This document shows positions 1 to 11,136 of a stretch of 64,000 bases of DNA, piece by piece. Numbering within the stretch: position 1 is the first letter of the stretch; the number at the start of each line of letters is the position of its first letter. The stretch is from positions 3,162,001 to 3,226,000 of the forward strand of contig BCIA01000003.1 of NCBI GenBank assembly GCA_001599815.1. The letters run 5' to 3'. The translations under genes and the position numbers were made by a program. The notes beneath the pieces are model-generated. The model was given only the letters and a program-made list of their open reading frames with translations, did no database searches and was not told the origin of the DNA. The DNA comes from Furcasterigmium furcatum (lineage: Eukaryota > Ascomycota > Sordariomycetes > Glomerellales > Plectosphaerellaceae).

Positions 1-255
1 TGGCAGTGGAAGAAGTGGGACGGTCCCGCCCAGTACGAGGACAAGTCCACCAAGACCCTCATGATGCTGCCTACCGACTACGTCCTCATCCAGGACCGCG
101 CCTTCAAGAAGTGGGTTCAGACCTACGCCAAGGACAACGACCTGTTCTTCAAGGATTTCTCCGCCGTCGTCAGCACTCTCTTCGAGCTTGGCGTTCCTTT
201 CGCCGAGGGCACCGAGCGCTGGAACCTCAAGCCCACTTGGGATGAGTCCAAGTAA
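1..255 (+). CDS. CCP1: Cytochrome c peroxidase, C-terminal part (partial)
   Basis: The first 84 codons of the window are open in frame 1 and end at TAA 253-255. The peptide has the C-terminal pattern of fungal mitochondrial cytochrome c peroxidase: a Trp-rich stretch (WQWKKWDGP), then MMLPTDYVLIQDRAFKKWV, then FFKDFSAVVSTLFELGVPF. The LPTDY...D...F region is the conserved heme-peroxidase part containing the Asp that hydrogen-bonds the proximal histidine in this family; the heme ligand itself lies upstream of the window. In the family the enzyme reduces hydrogen peroxide with electrons from ferrocytochrome c in the intermembrane space. The upstream exons, targeting sequence and start are missing only because the window begins inside the gene. 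Ascorbate-type peroxidases are related, but the match is best to CCP. Confidence 0.9.
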   Translation, partial: WQWKKWDGPAQYEDKSTKTLMMLPTDYVLIQDRAFKKWVQTYAKDNDLFFKDFSAVVSTLFELGVPFAEGTERWNLKPTWDESK

Positions 256-2285
256 ACGAGGAGATCTGAAGCGTGAGCTTTAGACGAGAGAGTCGAACGG
301 TGCAAAGACGCTTAGACCTGATAGAAATCGGCATTAGAGAAGCGACTTGACACATGGTAGAAATAGAGTGGGAGGCGTGCTCCTGGCTCGCAGGACGGAA
401 GACAGGGGCAAGACATTGCTTGCCTGGCCACGGCATGTCCTTTCCAGGCCGGCTATTGATACCCTCGAGGGATTGTCGGAGAAGATTTGCTTGTGTTGTA
501 ATTTCATCATCTGTTCAATAGCCTGTAGAACAACCCAAGATCACATGAAAGCGACATTGTGTCTACTGAGCTGTGATGCGCTGAAGCTGAGGTTGCTTCG
601 CACCATGGTGATGAAGAGGTGAGGTCGAAACCTTCAGGTCCCGAGAGCAACGAGATGACGTTGTATTAAGGCCCCCTGAGTGCCAGCCGCATCCGTCATT
701 GGGGAACGGTCAGTCAACCCCCTTGGCCGCCGACCTTCCCCTCACTCCCTCCGTGCATTCGTCTCATGGGATGAACAAGTGGACGATCAGGCCGAGCACC
801 AACCAACCATCCTCATTTGGCACCGCGTAAGTAGGGGATGGCTGGCCTTCCCCGCATCTCCGTGGGTGCACCCCCGCGATCTGGCGATCTCGCGATCGGC
901 CTCACGACCGATGCAGGGCGGATCCTAGGTATTTAGTGATCCACGGCAAACAGGGTGGTGCCAGACCGCTTTTTATGGCCTGATGAAGAGCTGAATTCCG
1001 GCAGTAGCTGCTTGAGGACAAGCAGTGTCTACTATTCACCTCCGGCCTCACCAAAAGTAACATCAACTCTCACCAGCACTTCGACCACTGACAACCCGCC
1101 ATCAGAGCGACTCCCGCACCCAATCAAATTGTCAATTGGAAGGGAGAGGACGATCGGAACAGGGATGACTATACGGACTAAGATTGTGTGGAGGCGAGAA
1201 ACACAGCGTCACCAAACTTGAGGCTTTCCAAATAAGTCCCCAATAGGAACCTCGCGTGAACCGACAAGACATGATCGCATCTCATCGTCTCACGCGACAC
1301 TTGCTTCCCCCACTGTGCCGCCGTTCTTCTTCTCATCAGGCTAACATGAGTGAGTGGTTAACTATCAGCATAGGCAAGATACAGTCTCCTGGGGGTTGCT
1401 AAGTGCAGAGTGATTATGCTCAGCTCCATGAATAGAGGGCTCCGATGATATCGACCCCGGACTCACGACCCCAGGCATCGGCTACTACGTACGCTTTCAT
1501 GAAGTTTACCAGCGCATGCGCAGTATCCTAACTACAGCGGTGGCAACCCAGAATGGTGCGGTGTAGGGGGCTTGATGCCTCTTGACTCCGCCACATGATT
1601 GCGTCGGAGAAATCTTACGCTCGCCCGGTACCATGTCCCCCACGGCCATGGACATCTTCCACAACATTATGTTGGTGCTGGATGATGATCTTTATAAGCT
1701 ACCTGGTCAAATTAAAACAAGCATACGTCTCTTCCACACCAGCAAGCACACGACCAGTTCCCTCACGTCCGTAAATTCACCGAATCCGAGTGATTTCAGA
1801 GGGTTCTTGGGGAGAGCGTTGTACCGTGTTGGCGTGGAAGCCATGTGAGTGAAACTATCTCGAAAGCATCCGTAGACCTTGTACAAGAGTCTTGGAATAA
1901 ATTGCCGAAACACGTCTCGGTCCTGGGGCGAGCCCATCATTGTGCTCGTCCACGATTGCCATCAAGGCATCTATCTCTTGATGTCCGTCGTAGTGACTAT
2001 CTTCCCGGACACCTTCTCTGGAAGGACGGGGAAGCAACAGAAGCTGGCCGGGTATCTGGAGCGCGCGCCATCTGCGCCGAATGATACTCCAGCGAACCCG
2101 ATTGTCCAGGTGACGGAACAGCACGCCTCTCTCGAAGGGGCGCTGCAAACATTTTCCCGCCAAAGAGGCATGTTGGAGAGTGGTAGCCCGGTGAATCCAG
2201 CCAGTTGCCCGGATGCTGGCTTCCCTCATCGGCCAGTCAGTGTGAAACGAGGTTGTGTGGCCAACCGCTGGGATCATTTCATCAC
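256..2285. other. Intergenic region, about 2 kb
   Basis: This lies between the CCP1 stop and the convergent end of the PYM gene. Open frames here (for example 955-1221 and 1582-1848 on +, 1855-2277 on -) are short, have no recognisable domain and show no splice-compatible extension. I see no tRNA and no mobile element. Confidence 0.6.
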
Positions 2286-2906
2286 TCAGCCCTTAGTTTC
2301 CGCGCCTTCCTCGCCCCCGACAGTCCCCTTGTCCTTCGGCTCTCCATCGGCATCAAAACCCAGGGCCTCGAGCTCCCGCACCAGCTCGTTGATCTTAATG
2401 ACCTTGGCGATCTGCTCGGGAAGCAGAGACTCGCCGCCTTCCTTCTTATTCTGAAGCTCGCGGGCTTGTCTCAGCTTCTTTTTCAGGGCTCTGGCTTTCT
2501 TCGCCTTTTCCACCTCGGGGTCGACGGCTTCCTCTGTCTCGTCCTTGGGGGCTTCTGCTACTTGGGCCCGTTCCTCGGCTCCCTGCTCGCCATCTTCTTC
2601 TTCCTCCTCGCCGGCGGCCTTAGCCTTCTTCCGAGCTTCGCGGCGTTTTGCGTTCTTATTGCTTGCGGCGCTGGGAGAGGGGTCGGCTTCGGCCACGCCA
2701 GGGATTCCGCGGGGGCGGTTCTTGACTTCGGTCCCCCGAGAGCGATATAGTTCGACGTCTTCGGTGGGCCGGAAGCCGGGTCGGATCTTGATGGCCTTTC
2801 GGGTGCTGCCGTCGGCGCGCTGGGACTCGGGGATGAACCGCTCGCCGGCCTTGTCGGTGACGATGCCCGAGTTCGTGGGCTGTGTCGACTTCTTCTTCTC
2901 GGGCAT
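2286..2906 (-). CDS. Partner of Y14 and Mago (PYM/WIBG family)
   Basis: A single uninterrupted exon encodes 206 residues from ATG 2906 to TGA 2286. Residues about 14-47 carry the Mago-binding signature of PYM: GIVTDKAGERFIPESQRADG followed by STRKAIKIRPGF and a PTEDVELY stretch. The rest is a charged, low-complexity linker (Lys/Arg-rich about 85-95, Glu-rich about 98-130) and a C-terminal basic and leucine-bearing helix (about 135-190). In animals PYM binds the Mago-Y14 heterodimer, removes exon-junction complexes from mRNA during translation and contacts the small ribosomal subunit; the same role here is inferred from the N-terminal motif. The length is typical for the family. The gene faces away from QCR9, sharing a region of about 0.7 kb with it. 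Confidence 0.88.
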   Translation of the reverse strand: MPEKKKSTQPTNSGIVTDKAGERFIPESQRADGSTRKAIKIRPGFRPTEDVELYRSRGTEVKNRPRGIPGVAEADPSPSAASNKNAKRREARKKAKAAGEEEEEDGEQGAEERAQVAEAPKDETEEAVDPEVEKAKKARALKKKLRQARELQNKKEGGESLLPEQIAKVIKINELVRELEALGFDADGEPKDKGTVGGEEGAETKG

Positions 2907-3584
2907 CTTGGGTTCCCGAGCCTTCGTGTTGCGACTGGGGGAGAGGTTGGATCAATGCGGCGGCAATTCTGGTGGTCCGAGAGTGAAACTCCGACGCAAA
3001 GTCGTTGGACCAGAATTCGGTGTGAAATCGGGAGCGGGTGGGCTATTCTCGGGTTGCGTTGACCTCAGCTGATGGGCGACGGCAGTGGGTGCCCTACGAC
3101 CAGCCGAGCCAAAATGTAGCAGAGATTCGGGAGAGTCGAGTGCCCCGCGCCGGTGGTCAGTCAGGTCGGGAAGTGCGGTGTTGTCGGGGAGTGAGATGAG
3201 AACCGCAAGACCAATAAGGAGCGTATCGAAGGGAACACCGAACAATGTATTTGACTCTAGCTGGCGAAGCTCTATGTTTCGCAAACAATCTGTAGTTTTA
3301 TTTGTTCCCGTCCCGAAAGTCATTGGGGCAAGCACGACCCTGAATGCCCGATTGAAGACGTTCTGAAGAGCAGGGAAAAGCGGGCCAGTTTCGACCAATC
3401 ATGAGTCGTTCAATTCCTTCCGGCAACATCTCGGATCATCGCGAATTTCCTTAGGAACGTCCGTCCGCCCAAGCTTCACCTGACCACTCCAATCCTCGAC
3501 GACTCCCGCGATCCCGTCGACCTCCAACCACCTTCGCCACCTATTCTACCGATCTGAAGCGTTTGGTCGCTACCGATTTTCAAG
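2907..3584. promoter_or_regulatory. Divergent intergenic region, PYM (-) / QCR9 (+)
   Basis: About 680 bp separates the start codons of two divergently transcribed genes, so it should contain both promoters and both leaders. An ATTCGG/CCGAATT-type stretch occurs near 3010-3025, but no motif here could be assigned to a named factor with confidence. Confidence 0.5.
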
Positions 3585-4219
3585 ATGGTATGCCGCTCAA
3601 CCCGCGCCAATGGCTGGTCGCACGCCTCTGTCTGGTCGACCCCCGGCTAATCACTCATCACCTGCAACAGGCCAGCTCTTCTCTCTACAAGTCAGTTACC
3701 CCGACCATTTGGTCGAAGCCCGATATTTTCGATCTCAGGGATGAAAACGAAAGAGGGAGCCTTTGAAGGAAGGGATTCGGCAAGAAGGGTCGTTGCTCGA
3801 GATGACCTGATGCGAGCTCCGGGCGGCCGGACCGGAGTCGACGAGGAAGCACGACACTAGGAGCAGAAGGCTGACTTTCTATGGCGACGATAGCTTGTTC
3901 TTCCGGCAAAACTGGACCATGCTGGGCTTTGTCTTCGCCGGCGGCTTCGCCTTCGAGATGTACGTTCCGCCACCCCGAACCGATCGACCGACGGCAGACT
4001 CGTGCGCCGCGCGCAGGACCACGACGAGGAGAATACTGACGAGATGCAGGGGCTTCAACGGCGCCATGAACAAGTACTGGGACCACCTCAACCGCGGCGT
4101 AAGTACCATTCAGTACCACCCGACACGAGTTGCACCGACGGCATTGCTGACTTGCCCAATAGCGCCAGTGGAAGGACATCCGCGCCAAGTACGTCGAGGG
4201 CGGTGACGACGAGGAGTAA
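3585..4219 (+). CDS. QCR9: Cytochrome b-c1 complex subunit 9 (QCR9), five exons
   Basis: I reconstruct five coding exons: 3585-3587, 3671-3690, 3894-3959, 4050-4098 and 4163-4219, all with GT-AG borders. Together they give 64 residues, close to yeast Qcr9 (66). The product starts MASSSLYNLFFRQNW, has one membrane span (about residues 16-31, TMLGFVFAGGFAFEM), then a YWDHLNRGRQWKDIRAKY segment and the acidic tail EGGDDEE, matching the SSLYK...GKLWKDVKAR layout of this family. Qcr9 is a small inner-membrane subunit of respiratory complex III needed for assembly around the Rieske protein. The start codon stands alone in the first coding exon and the second exon is only 20 nt. No single frame shows the gene, so it is easily missed. 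The splice model is inferred, but phases and protein agree throughout. Confidence 0.9.
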
Positions 4220-4651
4220 ATCCGGAACGCCGGGCAATGGAAGAAGCGGACTTGGATCAGGATCGTTGCGCCTGGGCGCGAAGCCCGGATGACGTGTACC
4301 GATAGTGGGGGACTGTAGAACATAGAAGGCCTTCTCTACATCGACCACCTTTGCCAAACTGCAACTGTTCAACGACAACCTGCGGGAAATGACGTTCCCG
4401 GAGTAACTGTTCGCCATTGGGTCAGTGGGCACTGCCAACAGTTTCCTCGATCATCTGGAATCGATTGTGTCTTAACTACTGCGTTCCCGGGCCGATGCAA
4501 CTCACGCTGGCATCACGAATATTGTATTGAACTTTTGGTCAATTCAGCGAGAGCCGAGTTGTGTCGTCTAAGGACCCCAGCCTAGGTGCTGATGATCGCT
4601 TCAGACGCGCACTGCGGCCCTCATTTTATCTACTTGATTCAATTGTGCGAT
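4220..4651. other. Convergent 3' intergenic region, QCR9 / RidA
   Basis: About 430 bp lies between two gene ends that face each other; it should hold both 3' UTRs. I see no gene and no clear AATAAA signal. Confidence 0.5.
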
Positions 4652-5337
4652 CTAAGGCAGAGCAACGGCCTCGATCTCAACATCGACGTTCTTGGGGAGC
4701 GTCTTGACGGCAACACAGCTGCGGGCAGGCTTGTGGGTGAACCACTTCTCGTACTCGCCGTTCATCTCCTAGACAGATGGTTAAGCCACGGCCACTCAAA
4801 GGAGGCTGGGAATGATATCGAAAGACTTACGGCAAAGTGGGCCATGTCGGAGAGGAAGATGGTGGTCTTGACGACCTTCTGGATGCTGGAGCCGGACTCC
4901 TTGAGAACAGCCTCGAGGTTGACGATGCACTGCTTCGTCTTCTCGGCGATGGAGCCTTCGATGAAGGTGCCGTCGGGGGTCAGGGGGATCTGACCGGAGA
5001 GGTAGATGGCGTTGGGGGTCTTGACAGCCTGGGACTACAAGGGAGGGGAGGGGTTAGAAGGACGAGAACTCGGCGAGGGAAGCCAATGCTTGGTGGAAGA
5101 GACATACGTAAGGTCCCAGGGCTGTCGAGATTGTTACATTAGCCATTGGAGCCGTGGTCAAAACGGAGGAGACTCACGGAAGGGGGCATCTTTGGTGTAG
5201 ATGTTGGTAGAGTCAGACATGATGCCGGATGGGATGCTGGATGAGAAGTAGCGATAGTTGGTGCGGGGGATTGTGGTATGGGCGGCACGAAAGATGGCTC
5301 TGCTGGAGATGGAAGCTCTGGTGAGGAGAGAGGACAT
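4652..5337 (-). CDS. RidA/YjgF/Mmf1-type imine deaminase, mitochondrial form
   Basis: Four exons on the minus strand, 5178-5337, 5108-5121, 4831-5034 and 4652-4768, join into 164 residues. The last 125 are a complete RidA domain: GPYSQAVKTPNAIYLSGQIP near its start, and PARSCVAV with the substrate-carboxylate Arg (R142) plus VDVEIEAVALP at the end. RidA proteins hydrolyse reactive enamine/imine intermediates from PLP enzymes. The first 39 residues (MSSLLTRASISSRAIFRAA, later YRYFSSS) are Arg/Ser-rich without acidic residues, as in a mitochondrial presequence; a TAA lies in frame just upstream. A second in-frame ATG at 5220 begins MSDSTNIYTKDAP, exactly where cytosolic RidA proteins start, so one gene might supply both compartments. 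Exon 2 is only 14 nt. Yeast uses two genes (HMF1, MMF1). Confidence 0.88.
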
Positions 5338-6333
5338 GGAGGTGAAGATGAGTAGGTAGCTTTCTTATGTCGATGTGTAACAGGTCTCAAAGAGAGGGGT
5401 CTCGTTGAGAGCCAGCGAGCGCGCAGCGCGCGCATCGCCCGCCCGCATAAGTGACGAATTCCGGTCTATCTCCGACTCCGACCCCGCCACCGGGTCATCC
5501 TTTTAGGTTCTGATTGAGTAATTGCGTCCTTCACGTCCGGGTAGCGGCGGCTCCCTTGATTGATTCAAGAGTTCTTGGCGGCTTGGGGACTCAAGTTGAA
5601 TTACGATATTATTAAAGGAAAAAGCGCAACTTGAAGACATAGAGATCTTGTAGTTGTGGCCAGGGTCTCTCTCGCCAGGGCAGCTTAGCACAACCTTGAA
5701 GCTGAGCCGGGCACCGGGCCTCGATCTGCGAATGCCCTATCGGCTTGTTGCAAAATGCTCTTATCGGGGTTTCACTGGAACGGGGCCACTTGGGGGCTTC
5801 GAGGGGTAACACTCGGGCCACTTCAACAGTGAGGGAGCTCAGCTCTCAGGGGACAGACAGACGATGGGGGCGGACAGGGGAAATTTCATGCCCCCTTTCA
5901 TTCTCTCCGAGTCCTCGGATCCAACAATTCGACCCAAGGCGCGCAATCCGACGCGTCTTGCTACCATTGAACACTTCTCAGTCACTCCTTCAATCAGATT
6001 TCCCCTTCTTTCAGACCCAATTCAGCGGAATCGCCGCCCTCTCGTCCAACTGACCAGCCGGGTGTGGCACCGTCTCCAGCTCGTAAGTCCTCCACTCCCT
6101 CCAACCCCTAGCGACTGCAGCAGCGCATTCCTCGGGCCAATCCCAAGTTCCCCTGAAATTCTGGACCCAGGAAGCTATCTGTCCTTTGACGACCGACAGC
6201 TTCGCGACGGACACTTCTTCGTCAACTGCCTCTCATCGGCAATCGCCTTCTTTCAAGCTGGACTAACTAAATTTTCCTTCGCCAGCCTCTATTTTGATCG
6301 TACTTTTTTCTTTCCTTCTTCCGTCTCTCCACC
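5338..6333. promoter_or_regulatory. Divergent intergenic region, RidA (-) / PMT4 (+)
   Basis: About 1 kb holds both promoters and leaders. A GC-alternating patch (GCGCGCAGCGCGCGC, about 5409-5425) lies shortly upstream of the RidA start. The PMT4 side becomes pyrimidine-rich from about 5890 on, typical of leaders in these fungi. Frames open in it are not credible genes. Confidence 0.5.
6083..6285 (+). other. Candidate intron in the PMT4 5' UTR
   Basis: A consensus donor (GTAAGT at 6083) and a well-formed 3' end (CTAAC branch-like site near 6263, then a pyrimidine stretch and CAG at 6283-6285) delimit about 203 bp upstream of the PMT4 ATG. It is inferred from splice signals only. Confidence 0.4.
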
Positions 6334-8767
6334 ATGGCGTCCACGACTGCCACCCCGCAGGGCAGCGTGCGCCAGCGCAACACCGGCTCCAAGAAGTCGG
6401 TGGTACCCTCGACCTCGGAACCCGAGCTCGATGTCAAGGCCAAGGCACCAGCGGCCCCCCAGAAGAAGGGCAAGGCCTCTGACCTCGAATACCGCATCGG
6501 CTTCGTCGTCACCACCATCCTCGCTTTCGTCACCAGATTCTGGGGTATCAGCCATCCCAACGAGGTCGTCTTCGACGAGGTGCACTTTGGCAAGGTACGT
6601 CGACACTTCCTCGGCTTCTAATGCTGTCCTCTCAGTCACTGACCACGCCTGCCATCCTGACAGTTCGCCTCTTACTACCTCGAGCGCACCTATTTCTTCG
6701 ATGTTCACCCGCCCTTCGGCAAGCTTCTCTTCGCCTTCATGGGCTGGCTGGTCGGATATGATGGCCACTTCCACTTCGATAACATCGGTGACTCGTACAT
6801 CGTCAACAAGGTCCCCTACGTTGCTTTCCGAGCACTCCCCGCCATCATGGGCGCCCTGACGGTTTCCGTTACCTACCTCATCATGTGGGAGTCCGAATAC
6901 AGCCTCCCGGCCTGCCTGCTCGCCGCCGGCCTCGTCCTCCTCGACAACGCCCACATCGGCCAGACTCGCCTGATTCTCCTCGATGCCACCCTCGTCCTCG
7001 CCATGGCCTGCAGCTTGCTCTGCTACATCAAGTTCTACAAGCAGCGCCATGACCCTTTCTCCCGCAAATGGTGGAAGTGGCTGCTCCTGACCGGCTTCGC
7101 CCTTTCTGCCGACATCTCGGTCAAGTACGTCGGTACTTTTGCCTTCGTCACCATCGGCTCGGCCGTCATCATTGACCTCTGGGACCTGCTCGACATCAAG
7201 CGGCCTGGCGGTGCCCTCAGCCTCCCATCCTTCACCAAGCACTTCGGCGCGCGTGCCTTCGGCCTGATCATCATGCCATTCATCTTCTACCTCTTCTGGT
7301 TCCAGGTCCACTTCACCATTCTCTCCCAGTCTGGCCCCGGAGATGACTTCATGACACCCGAGTTCCAGGAGACTCTCGGCGACAACCACATGCTTGCCAG
7401 CTCCCTGAACATCGAGTACTACGACTCCATCACCATTCGTCACAAGGAGACCAAGGCCTACCTGCACAGCCACCCTGACCGCTACCCTCTCCGCTACGAT
7501 GACGGTCGTGTGTCTAGCCAAGGTCAACAGGTCACCGGCTACCCTTACAACGACACCAACAACTACTGGCAGGTCCTTCCCGTCGATGGGGACGAGACTC
7601 TTGGTCGCAAGGTGATGAACCACGACCTCGTCCGTCTCAGGCACGTGGTCACCGACACCATCCTTTTGTCCCACGATGTCGCGTCTCCCTCCTACCCGAC
7701 CAACCAAGAATTCACCACCGTCTCCATCGAGGACGCTCTCGACAAGCGCGCCAAGGATAGCGTCTTCGAGATCAGGATCGAGCGTGGAAAGAAGAAGACC
7801 GAGTTCAAGAGCATCGCCAGCCACTTCAAGCTCATTCACAACCCCAGCAAGGTTGCCATGTGGACGCACACCAAGCCGCTTCCCGAGTGGGGCTTCAAGC
7901 AGCAGGAGATCAACGGCAACAAGCAGATCGCACCCAGCTCCAACGTGTGGTTCGCCGAGGACATTCCCTCCGTTGCGCAGGACGACACCCGCCGTGCGAA
8001 GCCCGAGAAGCAGGTCAGGAGCATGCCCTTCCTGAAGAAGTGGTTCGAGCTGCAGCGCGCCATGTTCTACCACAACAACCAGTTGACCAGCAGCCACCCG
8101 TACGCCAGCCACCCCTACCAGTGGCCTTTCCTGCTGCGCGGTGTGAGCTTCTGGACCAAGAACGACACCCGCCAGCAGATCTACTTCCTGGGCAACCCCA
8201 TTGGCTGGTGGCTCGCCAGCAGTCTCCTGGCCGTCTTCGTCGGCATTGTCGGCGCCGACCAGCTTTCTCTCAGGCGTGGCATCGACGCGCTCGATCGCCG
8301 TAAGTACCTCGCTATCCATGCTGCAAGGTCTAGACCAAGCTAACACGATGACAGGCTCGCGCTCCCGCCTCTACAACTCGACTGGTTTCTTCTTCCTGGC
8401 CTGGGCCACTCACTACTTCCCCTTCTTCCTGATGGGTCGTCAGCTCTTCCTTCACCACTACCTCCCGGCCCACGTCGCCTCGAGTTTGGTGGCTGGCTCG
8501 CTGCTGGAGTTCATCTTCACCGCGGAGCCCGTCGATGCCGACGGCCAGAACAAGAAGGGCGACAGCCCCAAGCGCCACATCACCGCCCGTGAGCGTCTTG
8601 CCGGCCAAAGCCTGTTGGGCGCCTGGATCGCCTTCGGCGTCGTGCTGGTCGCTCTGGTGGCCAGCTGGTACTTCTTCCTGCCGCTGACGTACGGCTACCC
8701 CGGCCTGTCGGTCGAGCAGGTCGTCAGGCGTAAGTGGCTCGGCTACGACCTGCACTTCGCGAAATAA
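6334..8767 (+). CDS. PMT4: Dolichyl-phosphate-mannose-protein mannosyltransferase, PMT4 subfamily
   Basis: Three exons, 6334-6594, 6664-8299 and 8355-8767, give 769 residues (yeast Pmt4 has 762). This ER multi-span enzyme transfers mannose from dolichyl-phosphate mannose to Ser/Thr of secretory and membrane proteins. The first lumenal loop has the conserved acidic pair in VVFDEVHFGK (D81-E82), followed by FASYYLERTYFFDVHPPFGK and HIGQTRLILLDATL. A central MIR domain (about residues 320-510) contains HSHPDRYPLRYDDGRVSS and GQQVTGYPYNDTNNYW. C-terminal spans include FPFFLMGRQLFLHHYLPAH. The YYDSITIRHKET and PLPEWGFKQQEINGNK segments match PMT4 rather than PMT1 or PMT2 members. PMT4 enzymes act as homodimers on membrane-anchored substrates. 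A minus-strand open frame covering most of the gene is a composition shadow. Confidence 0.95.
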
Positions 8768-9571
8768 GGGACTCTGCGAGCATCCGCGAGTGGCGTCTCG
8801 ACAAGTGGCGTTAGTTGAGCTTCCGGGTCTCGATTAGCGTGCAGTCCAATCTAGCGTTAGAGCTGGACAGGGCAACAGGGGCAGGGGGCCAGGGGGGAAC
8901 GATTTGAGATGTTCTTCCTCGAAGGAAACATGTGTGAAAACGGAGTATGGACGGGGGCATAATGACACAGGTCCTCGCTGACGTACAGAACATAATCCTA
9001 GTTACAGTGCCCGTGCACAAATGTAAGATGAAGTGTTGTAGCGGCGATCGCCTTCTTGTTTGACTCTGCGAGTGATGGTAAAGTTGGTGATCCGGGACAA
9101 TGCCGGGTCCAGACGGACGGGAGCTTCCATTGTTAGGGGCCTCCCCGCCCTGAATAGACCTGAGCCCCCGCCCGGGCAGTCAGGGGCAGCCGGAGCTCCA
9201 GGCCCGCCGATCTGCCGAGACCTCTCTGTCATCAGCGGACCGCATCCACTTCAACTCCAACGGTCCAGAATTCCGGGACTGGTTCAACACCTCCCCACCC
9301 CTGCATCTGCGCATCTGATGGGAGTCGACCACATGTAGCATCCTGTCTGCTTCACCGCATATTTCGCACGGCAGCATCATCGCGAAAGGTCCGTTGGCGG
9401 GGTCAATTCGCATGGCGATCCTGTTCCAATCACGTATTTCTCTCTTATTCCGGTCCTAGACCTCTTCGTCTAGCCGGCCGACGCTCATTCTCCCCCTTTG
9501 ATTCCCGTCCGCATCACACGCCTCGCACGGGACATCAGGGTTGTCGACGACTTCGCCTTCGCCCGTCGACC
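8768..9571. other. Intergenic region, PMT4 to GT69 gene
   Basis: About 0.8 kb holds the PMT4 3' UTR and the promoter and leader of the next gene on the same strand. I see no coding signal. Confidence 0.5.
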
Positions 9572-10897
9572 ATGGGCATCCTCAGGACCACCGTCCTTTC
9601 GGCCCGCCGATCCTTCCGCGGAAGGCCCGTCCGACTTGCTCTCCTCATCGTCTCCCTCATCGTGCTCCTCGACAACCTCTGGGTCCAGCACAGCATAGCC
9701 GTCCGCGACATCCGCCCCGCCGCCTTCGACACACCCCGAAAGCACGAGCGAGTCTACATTGCCGCGCTGCACTGGAACAGCGCGTACCTCATCTACATGC
9801 AATGGAAGGACGCTGTCCTCTCTCTTGCGGACGCCCTCGGGCACGACAACGTCTTCGTCAGCATCTACGAGAGCGGCAGCTGGGACGAGACGAAGGACAT
9901 GCTGACGTGGATGGACGCCGAGCTGGCCTACCGCGGCATCGGGAGGAACATCGTGATGAATAACGTGACACATGAGGAAGAGCTGGAGAATGCCCCCGCT
10001 GAGGGCGAGCCTTTGCCCGAGGGTTGGATCAAAACGAGTCGTGCCCCTGCCGAGTTGAGGAGGATACCCTACCTGGCGAGGCTGAGGAACAAGACGCTGA
10101 AGGATTTGTGGGAGTTGGCAGATAAGGGGATCAAGTTTGACAAGGTGGTGTTTCTGAACGATGTCTACTTTACGGTGAGCCCCCCACCCCTTCCGCCAGG
10201 CTGTCCCGCATACTAACCGCCATGTCCACAACCCCAGGCCGACGACGTCCTGACTCTGCTGGACACGAATCACGGTGTCTACGCGGCCGCATGCTCCCTC
10301 GACTTCTCGGACCCCCCTCAGTTTTACGACACCTTCGCCCTGCGCGATTACAACGGCGACCCCCATCTTACCATGACATGGCCGTACTTCCGCTCTCCGC
10401 AGAGCAGGAAGGCCATGGTCGCCCATTCGTCCGCCGTTCCCGTGCAGAGCTGCTGGAACGGCATTGTCGCCATGCCGGCAGCGCCCTTCTCTTCGTCGAA
10501 CAAGGAGCAGCGCCTGAAGTTCCGCGGTATATCTGACTCTCTGGGCAGTCTGCACCTGGAGGGCTCGGAGTGCTGCCTCATCCACGTCGACAATCCATTG
10601 ACACATGATTTGGGCGTCTACCTGAACCCCCGCGTGCGTGTGGGCTACAACAAGCGCGCGTACGAGTACACCCATCCCAGCCCGGGTTCCAGCTGGGTGG
10701 GCATCTGGGGCATCCTGAGAGGACGCTTGGTGAATTACCTCAGCGGTTTGATGTCGACGTCGGCCCTGGACGACGTCGTCGTCAATGAAAGGCTGACTCG
10801 TTGGGAGGCGGAGAGCAAGACGAACCACGAGCCGGGCCGCATATGTCTCATCGACGAGCAGCAGGTTCTTGCTTGGAACGGGTGGAATCACGTCTGA
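9572..10897 (+). CDS. GT69 alpha-1,3-mannosyltransferase, CMT1/CAP59 type
   Basis: Two exons, 9572-10174 and 10238-10897, are separated by a 63-bp intron with a TACTAAC branch site and encode 420 residues. The N-terminus is that of a Golgi type II membrane protein: a short basic cytosolic segment, then one span at about residues 20-38 (VRLALLIVSLIVLLDNLWV). The lumenal part has the family landmarks YIAALHWNSAYLI, NVFVSIYESGSWDETK, KVVFLNDVYFT followed by ADDVLTLL (about 190-210) and GVYAAACSLDFSDPPQFYDT. The proteins known from Cryptococcus (Cmt1, Cap59) act in alpha-1,3-mannose linkage or capsule assembly; ascomycete members are probably wall or glycan mannosyltransferases, but the exact acceptor is not deducible. 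The acidic pairs near 197 and 203-204 are candidate metal-binding residues. Confidence 0.85.
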
Positions 10898-11053
10898 TGC
10901 CACTTCTCGATTTCCTACCACTACTTACTTACTGCCTTATGCGGCTGCTTAGAGCGTCCACCATCTGTAACATCACAAAGCACGGGGTGCGCAGAACGAC
11001 ATGATACCCTTGAAACGGTCTGGATATACCGGAGCGGAGTTGCAAAATCAATC

Positions 11054-11059
11054 AATAAA
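11054..11059 (+). terminator. Polyadenylation signal of the GT69 gene
   Basis: A perfect AATAAA hexamer lies 157 nt past the GT69 stop, in a short convergent spacer of 239 bp before the end of the next minus-strand gene. Confidence 0.5.
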
Positions 11060-11136
11060 AGCAAGTTTCCAACGCCACGCTATGCTAATAATTGCGCTTG
11101 TCTGAGGGGCCTTTCCCCATCGTCTGTTCGCCAACC

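Noticed and set aside
6289..8346. 685-codon open frame on the minus strand over PMT4
   Set aside because: It is the exact shadow of a conserved PMT4 reading frame with GC-rich third positions; no domain and no splice logic.
9485..10921. 478-codon open frame opposite the GT69 gene
   Set aside because: It crosses the GT69 intron and both exons in the opposite direction; the GT69 motifs are clear on the plus strand.
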